From the NCBI GenBank assembly GCA_031272615.1, contig JAISTL010000133.1, positions 1-19,581 of the forward strand: a stretch of DNA of 19,581 bases. The letters run 5' to 3'. Of the stretch, positions 15,636-19,581 are shown in pieces. Both the position numbers and the translations under genes were made by a program. The DNA comes from Methylobacteriaceae bacterium. GTDB taxonomy: Bacteria; Pseudomonadota; Alphaproteobacteria; Rhizobiales; Beijerinckiaceae. The first letter of the stretch is position 1. Every line of letters begins with the position of its first letter. The notes below the pieces were generated by a model. That model was not told the DNA's origin. It saw nothing but the letters and a program-made list of their open reading frames with translations, and made no database searches.

Positions 15636-16939
15636 GATGTTCTCCGTAAAACCGTATCGGACTGCCGAAGCATTTGAACAAGTTGCAAAAGTGTCTGCGG
15701 GCCGCCGAAGCCCCCGGCCTTGGTGACGGCTTTCAGCCCGTGCCACGCCCCACCGCTGACCGTCACAAGCGCGATCCCGGGCAGCAGTTCGGCGTGCAGA
15801 TCGAGACACCCGCTGAGACGGTGCAGAATGGAATAGGCCGTTTCACCTCCGGTCATGACCAGCGCGACGGAGTGAGGTGAGTCCTTCAACCGGGCGAGAA
15901 CCTCGAGTGCCGCGGCGGCCATTGCGGCGCTGAGCGCCAAGCCCGCCGAATCGGTCCCCCGGGTTTCCAAACGCGCAACGGGTGTCGCAAGCACCGCCGC
16001 CCCTTCCCCGAGCGCCCGGACGACCTCATCCGTTGCCGCCGCCGCTGAAGCGGGATTGTCCAGAACGTCCTCCGGCAGACGGATAACCGGCACCCCCGCA
16101 TCGGCAAGGGCCAGGGTCTGATGATGAGCGGTCTGGTGCGCGCTGCCGCACACAACGAACACCCGCTCCACCACCGGCAAAGACTTCCGTTTGGCCTCCG
16201 CGTTCAGGGTCGCGGCGTGCGGCGACAGCCGGGAAGCGACGGCTTCCGCCAGCCCGGCCGAGCCGACGAACAGCGGCCGGTCCGCCATGGCTAACCCCAC
16301 CGCGGCAATGGTCGCCAGATGTTCGGGGGTTTGCGCATCGAAAATGACATAGTCCGCGCCCTCACTCCGGATCAGCTCCTGAATCCGCCGGGTGACGGCG
16401 TCTTCACCGGCATCCATGACCGCCACGGGAACAAGACCGGTTTTGTGGCTGCCGGACCGGTTGACATTTGCCGCCACTGAGGACGTCGTGACCGGCGTCA
16501 GCGGATCGGCGGCGAAGCCCGTGAGGTGCAACGGAACGTCTGCCACGAACAGGTCGCCGTCGATGACGCTGCGCCCCTGCTGCGGATAGGACGGCGCCAC
16601 AAATGCCGCGGAGAATCCGAATCCGCTCATCACGGCGTCAATCTCAACTCCGGGATGCCCGCGCAGCGTGCTGTCAATCTTTTGATACACCGCCTGGGGT
16701 TGCTCCCCCATCGCCTGTTTCACGGCGGAAACCATCGCGGCGAGACGCTCCCCGGCGACATCGGCAGGAAGGTTGCGCGTGTTGGTATTCACCACCAACA
16801 GCCGCTCTCCCGTGTCCACGGGAGCGAGAGACAACGCCGCGTCACCGGTAATCGTCGCGCGCGTTTCAATGCCGCGTTTCGCGAACTGGATTCCGGCATC
16901 GTTGCCGCCGGTGAGATCATCGGCCACAAGCAGATACAT
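15632..16939 (-). CDS. Four-carbon acid sugar kinase (DUF1537 family, threonate kinase-like)
   Basis: A cytosolic ATP-dependent kinase of 435 residues, normal length. The N-terminal domain has VADDLTGGND (5-14), the family's acid-sugar-binding D-D-L-T-G, and QKIDSTLRG (86-94). The C-terminal nucleotide domain has VGSAGLAEA (225-233), VMTGGETA (361-368) and an AGGFG turn (408-412). GGAGA lies about 7 bases before the ATG at 16939. The preceding alcohol dehydrogenase gene ends 1 base upstream, and the next gene overlaps by 4 bases. In studied systems a DUF1537 kinase beside PdxA2 phosphorylates D-threonate at O4, and other members use erythronate, L-threonate or related acids. Threonate is the leading candidate here from context, not from specificity residues. 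Confidence 0.93.
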   Translation of the reverse strand: MYLLVADDLTGGNDAGIQFAKRGIETRATITGDAALSLAPVDTGERLLVVNTNTRNLPADVAGERLAAMVSAVKQAMGEQPQAVYQKIDSTLRGHPGVEIDAVMSGFGFSAAFVAPSYPQQGRSVIDGDLFVADVPLHLTGFAADPLTPVTTSSVAANVNRSGSHKTGLVPVAVMDAGEDAVTRRIQELIRSEGADYVIFDAQTPEHLATIAAVGLAMADRPLFVGSAGLAEAVASRLSPHAATLNAEAKRKSLPVVERVFVVCGSAHQTAHHQTLALADAGVPVIRLPEDVLDNPASAAAATDEVVRALGEGAAVLATPVARLETRGTDSAGLALSAAMAAAALEVLARLKDSPHSVALVMTGGETAYSILHRLSGCLDLHAELLPGIALVTVSGGAWHGLKAVTKAGGFGGPQTLLQLVQMLRQSDTVLRRTS

Positions 16940-16940
16940 A

Positions 16941-18110
16941 TCAGCTTCTCCGCGTCAGAATGCCGGTATAAATGACCCTGATATCATCCTTGGAGAGGGG
17001 TTTCGGATTGTTGTCCAGCAGCCGTTTGACTTCAAACGCCGCGTCCACCAGAAGGTCGAGGTCCTCAGGTCCGATCCCCAGTTCTTCCAGCGACGCGGGA
17101 ATTTTCAGGTCCTGCGCCAGCCGGGCGAGGTAATCCACAAGATAATCGGCCTTGTCGGAGTCATTCATGCCGCCGAGGGATGTTCCCGAGGCCCGGGCCG
17201 CGAGGTCCGCCACCATCGCCAGCTTTTCAACGCAGGCGTCCTTGTTGTAGGCAAACACCGGCGCCAGCAGCACCGCATTGGAGACCCCGTGGGGAATCCG
17301 GTAGCGTCCGCCCAGGGGGTAAGACAGGGCATGGACAGCGTTGGTACCCGAGCAGGCAATACACACGCCGCCGTAGAACGCCGCCAGTTGGGTTTCGCCT
17401 CTCGCTTCGATATCGGCGCCGTCAGCAACCGCGGTGCGCAGGCTTTTGAAGGTGAGTCGCATCGACTCCATGGCGAACATGTCGCTCACCGGGTTGGCCT
17501 TGTTGGACACATAGCATTCCAAAGCATGGCACAACGCATCCAGGCCCGTTGCCGCCGTAACGTTCGGCGGCAAGCCGACCAGCAGTTCCGGATCGAGAAT
17601 GACCTGATCGGCCATAAACTCTTCACACACCACGCCGACCTTGAGGTTGAGCTTCGGCCGCAGCGCAATGGAATTCGGCGTCGCCTCGGAGCCGCTGCCC
17701 GCCGTCGTCGGAACCATGATGAGCGAGGCTTTGCGTTTGCCGGAAAACCGCCCGGCAAAGAGATCCTCCATGCTCGGCCCGCCCTGCGCCATCACCGAGA
17801 CGAACTTTGCCGTATCCATGGCGCTGCCGCCGCCGACGGCCACAATGGCGTCAAGCCCGGGCATATCGACGGCCGCGACGATATCGGTGATTTGCTGTTC
17901 GGTCGGTTCGGCGACGATATCCCAGAACTCCCTCACCGCCGCGGCGTCAGCGCCGATGGCATCGAGAGCGGCCCGGACGGCGCCGCTGCTTTTGACGCCC
18001 GGGTCCCCCATGACCAGAATTTTCTTTCCCGCCACCGAGCGGGCAAGCTCCCGCGCTTTTCCCGGACCGAAGGATATGACTTTGGGCATGAGACATTTGA
18101 ACTGGCGCAT
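16941..18110 (-). CDS. Iron-containing alcohol dehydrogenase
   Basis: A 389-residue group III alcohol dehydrogenase (PF00465 type) that interconverts an alcohol and an aldehyde or ketone with NAD(P). GGGSAMDTAK (93-102) is the nucleotide-binding turn. Metal ligands are intact when compared with FucO: D191 and H195 in GLDALCHALECY, H260 in NAVHALSYPLG and H274 in IPHGVSNA. The position matching FucO His267 is a tyrosine (Y264), as in many paralogues. The ATG at 18110 is chosen for fit with the family N-terminus, but the ribosome site is weak (GAGA). A second ATG, seven codons in, is possible. It is the first gene of the nine-gene operon, so it is the one nearest the regulated promoter. It may handle an aldehyde released by the aldolase or oxidise a substrate alcohol, which is inference. 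Confidence 0.93.
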   Translation of the reverse strand: MRQFKCLMPKVISFGPGKARELARSVAGKKILVMGDPGVKSSGAVRAALDAIGADAAAVREFWDIVAEPTEQQITDIVAAVDMPGLDAIVAVGGGSAMDTAKFVSVMAQGGPSMEDLFAGRFSGKRKASLIMVPTTAGSGSEATPNSIALRPKLNLKVGVVCEEFMADQVILDPELLVGLPPNVTAATGLDALCHALECYVSNKANPVSDMFAMESMRLTFKSLRTAVADGADIEARGETQLAAFYGGVCIACSGTNAVHALSYPLGGRYRIPHGVSNAVLLAPVFAYNKDACVEKLAMVADLAARASGTSLGGMNDSDKADYLVDYLARLAQDLKIPASLEELGIGPEDLDLLVDAAFEVKRLLDNNPKPLSKDDIRVIYTGILTRRS

Positions 18111-18191
18111 CGGATTCTCTCAGTCGTAACGCTGAAGGCGGAGGCCTGACTTTGGTCGATTCAGTTGCGCCCCACCATCACCCTTGGAAAA

Positions 18192-18206
18192 CATAAAGCT
18201 TTTATG
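18192..18206. promoter_or_regulatory. Palindrome near the minus-strand operon start
   Basis: CATAAA (18192-18197) and TTTATG (18201-18206) are perfect inverted arms around GCT. It lies between the putative promoter area and the alcohol dehydrogenase gene, so it could be a second regulator site. Low complexity makes chance possible. Confidence 0.35.
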
Positions 18207-18211
18207 CTTTT

Positions 18212-18236
18212 ATTGTTATCGTGTTATCATAACAAT
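18212..18236. promoter_or_regulatory. Candidate operator palindromes in the divergent promoter region
   Basis: ATTGTTAT (18212-18219) is inverted as ATAACAAT (18229-18236). Inside it, GTTATCATAAC (18223-18233) is itself a palindrome of GT-N7-AC form. The block lies just upstream of the plus-strand -35 box. It would also overlap a possible minus-strand promoter (TTGTTA at 18235-18230, 17-base spacer, TAAAAG at 18212-18207). Binding by the adjacent FadR-type regulator is inferred from position. Confidence 0.5.
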
Positions 18237-18242
18237 TTTATT

Positions 18243-18270
18243 TTGACAAGTGCTATGTTAAGAATATAAT
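18243..18270 (+). promoter_or_regulatory. Near-consensus sigma-70 promoter facing the GntR regulator
   Basis: TTGACA (18243-18248) and TATAAT (18265-18270) are both exact consensus hexamers with a 16-base spacer in an AT-rich stretch. Transcription would start near 18277, leaving an untranslated leader of about 290 bases before the regulator gene. Confidence 0.75.
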
Positions 18271-18567
18271 ATGATAAATAACAACCGAAGCTGGAGGAGT
18301 TCGACCAAGCGCTCACGGAGTATAACGGACAACATTTCGCAAGGCCGGCAGGCCGGCCGGGAAAGTCAAATACAGTTGCTTCCGGCATCCCGCCGGCACA
18401 ACAAAATGTGTATCGTTCGCTTTGAAATGTATTATCCGGAATATAGCTTGTGAACTGGTGGCCTATGCTCAAGAACTCTCTGTCTTCACTTGGCAAATAT
18501 GTGTACTTTCACGTCGTCGGGCTGAAATCGTCAAACCGATACCACCTTTTCGGTTCAGCGACTCGAA

Positions 18568-19260
18568 ATGACACAAGTGGCAAAGGACTGGTCTGAACGC
18601 ATGCGTACGAGCCTCACTGACGAAGTCACCGCAAACATTTCCGCCGCCATTTCCGCCGGGCAGTTTCCGCCGGGAACAAAGCTGCCGACGGGCCAACAGT
18701 TGGCGCAGGAATACGGCGTCAGCCTGACGGTCATCCGCGAATCCGTCTCGCGGCTGCTGGCTGACGGGATGGTGACGTCACGCCAGGGCTCGGGGATTTA
18801 TGTTGCCGACATCTCGTTTCGCCGGCCTTTTCGCATCGATGACCCCACATTGATCGAGCCGATCTACATCTTTGAGCTGCGCGCGGCCATGGAAGTCACC
18901 GCCGCCGGGCTTGCCGCCCTGCGTCATACCGATGCGGAGTTCGCGAGGATTGAAGAGGCTCAAAGTTTGATCGGTGAAGCTTTTGCGCGTGGAGAGGAGG
19001 CCGTCGACGAAGATCTCCAGTTTCACTGCGCCGTTGCCGACGCCACCGGCAATCCGCTGTTCAAGCAGTTCATGGAGTTCCTGCGGCCGCACATTCAGGG
19101 CGCCATCAGCGCCTCGCGCGTCAAGGGCGGCGCTCAGGGAGTGGCGATTGTGCTCGAAGAGCACTCCTACGTCATCGACGCCATCCGCCGGCGGGACCAG
19201 GTGGCCGCGGAAGCCGCCATGGGCGCCCACATGGAAAAATGCAAGGCGCGCTGCGCGTAG
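18568..19260 (+). CDS. GntR-family transcriptional regulator, FadR/FCD subgroup
   Basis: A DNA-binding regulator of 230 residues that probably controls the divergent catabolic operon and itself in response to a carboxylate. The N-terminal winged helix (about 15-80) has the family pattern G-x-x-x-P-G-x-x-L-P, the recognition segment QEYGVSLTVIRESVSRLL and the wing RQGSGIYV. The C-terminal FCD domain keeps all four metal/ligand residues: D149 and H153 in DLQFHCAVADATGN, H199 in EEHSYV and H221 in MGAHMEK. FCD regulators usually sense organic acids, which suits its neighbours. The start is uncertain. ATG 18568 has no clear ribosome site, while ATG 18601 has AAAGGA 13 bases upstream, which is rather far. 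I keep 18568 because the protein then has a short lead before the winged helix. Confidence 0.92.
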   Translation: MTQVAKDWSERMRTSLTDEVTANISAAISAGQFPPGTKLPTGQQLAQEYGVSLTVIRESVSRLLADGMVTSRQGSGIYVADISFRRPFRIDDPTLIEPIYIFELRAAMEVTAAGLAALRHTDAEFARIEEAQSLIGEAFARGEEAVDEDLQFHCAVADATGNPLFKQFMEFLRPHIQGAISASRVKGGAQGVAIVLEEHSYVIDAIRRRDQVAAEAAMGAHMEKCKARCA

Positions 19261-19530
19261 GCAATTGCGCCTTGCCATAAAAACAGCTCGATTGTGCCGG
19301 AAAGGAAGTCCTCGAGGGCTCGGTCAAACGTTGTCTGAGTTGAGCGACAAGCCGTCTCTCGAACATCTTTGGAGGTTCTTCCATCACGTCACAAGGAAAC
19401 AGACGTATCGGCACCGCCGGGCGAACCGTCGGGTTCCGCCTTACGACCTGCCGAAAACGTCCGTCATTGGTCTGAAAACGCACGCATCGGCGCCGCCGGA
19501 ACCGTCCGGTTGATTCCGCCGTTTTTCCCT
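19261..19530. other. Non-coding stretch after the regulator gene
   Basis: No gene is recognisable. The stretch holds two imperfect direct repeats (listed separately). It also has short words shared with the non-coding region 6541-6790: GTGCCGGAA (19294-19302), GGGCTCGG (19316-19323) and TTCCATCAC (19379-19387). Its end, with AACC-GTCC-GGTT then GTTTTT (about 19500-19526), might act as a weak terminator for the regulator gene. Confidence 0.45.
19404..19520. repeat. Two imperfect direct repeats with internal dyads
   Basis: Block 19404-19440 (starting CGTATCGGCACCGCC) and block 19483-19520 (starting CGCATCGGCGCCGCC) align over about 37 bases with small gaps. Both contain GAACCGTC and end in TTCCGCC. 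They lie 79 bases apart and each has a short internal inverted repeat around AACCGTC, like REP-type extragenic elements. A more diverged relative may lie at about 6757-6792. Confidence 0.45.
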
Positions 19531-19581
19531 CTACCGCTCCTCGGGGCGGATATTGTCCACCTGACCGTAAATGAACATGGC
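19531..19581 (-). CDS. C-terminal end of a minus-strand gene cut by the window edge
   Basis: Reading leftward from 19581, the frame AMFIYGQVDNIRPEER ends at a TAG (plus-strand CTA at 19531-19533). Only 16 codons are visible, so no function can be assigned. The peptide looks like real coding sequence, and the gene would run convergent with the regulator gene. A chance frame is possible. Confidence 0.35.
   Translation of the reverse strand, partial: AMFIYGQVDNIRPEER

Larger units (their letters stand above)
18111..18567. other. Divergent control region between the catabolic operon and its regulator
   Basis: This 457-base gap carries an abrupt AT-rich core (about 18185-18285) in otherwise GC-rich DNA. 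It has promoter and palindrome elements, listed separately, and a roughly 290-base GC-rich leader before the regulator gene. The leader has hairpins GGCCGG/CCGGCC (18343-18358), CCGGC/GCCGG (18382-18396) and AACCGA/TCGGTT (18534-18555). I see no convincing small gene. The 60-codon frame at 18271 begins inside the -10 region. Confidence 0.7.

Noticed and set aside
16773..18149. A 458-codon open frame on the plus strand
   Set aside because: It is a shadow of the alcohol dehydrogenase and kinase genes. The minus-strand products carry intact active sites.
18271..18453. A 60-codon frame in the control region
   Set aside because: Its ATG directly follows the -10 hexamer, upstream of the expected transcription start, and no ribosome site precedes it.

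Overview
The window looks like an accessory catabolic region from a Gram-negative bacterium of moderately high GC content (judged by eye, not counted). Secreted binding proteins, a TAXI-type TRAP transporter, a tripartite tricarboxylate transporter (TTT) and a FadR-type regulator fit Pseudomonadota, desulfobacterial groups or Synergistota. Nothing seen allows a closer placement. I saw no rRNA, tRNA or CRISPR array.

Region 1 (1-6351, + strand) reads as one gene set. It holds the end of an isocitrate lyase/PEP mutase-family enzyme, a TAXI solute-binding protein, a fused TRAP permease, a dihydroorotase/hydantoinase-type cyclic amidohydrolase and a D-2-hydroxyacid dehydrogenase. A long hairpin lies between the binding-protein and permease genes. 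The natural substrate cannot be read from the sequence.

Region 2 (6352-8256) is a junction. It has about 500 bases of mostly non-coding sequence with a possible remnant of an FGGY sugar-kinase C-terminus. A complete AAA/DUF4143 ATPase gene follows, bracketed by two near-identical palindromic AT-rich repeats (6816-6854 and 8063-8103). Its upstream repeat runs into the ribosome-binding site. This cassette is the most unusual structure in the window. A strong hairpin terminator at 8205-8228 closes the convergent minus-strand operon.

Region 3 (8257-18110, - strand) is a tightly packed nine-gene operon. In transcription order it encodes: iron-type alcohol dehydrogenase, four-carbon acid sugar kinase (DUF1537), PdxA2-like dehydrogenase, LarA-like racemase, DapA-family lyase, 2-hydroxyacid dehydrogenase, TctB, TctA and TctC. 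The kinase and PdxA2 pair is a known route for threonate-type acid sugars (to DHAP and CO2). The racemase, hydroxyacid dehydrogenase and aldolase form a second possible module for a 2-hydroxyacid. TctABC is the likely importer for one or both substrates.

Region 4 (18111-19581) has the divergent control region, with a near-perfect sigma-70 promoter facing the regulator and palindromes that may be its operators. The FadR/FCD-type GntR regulator follows, then about 270 bases of non-coding sequence with short imperfect repeats, and the last 16 codons of another minus-strand gene running off the edge.
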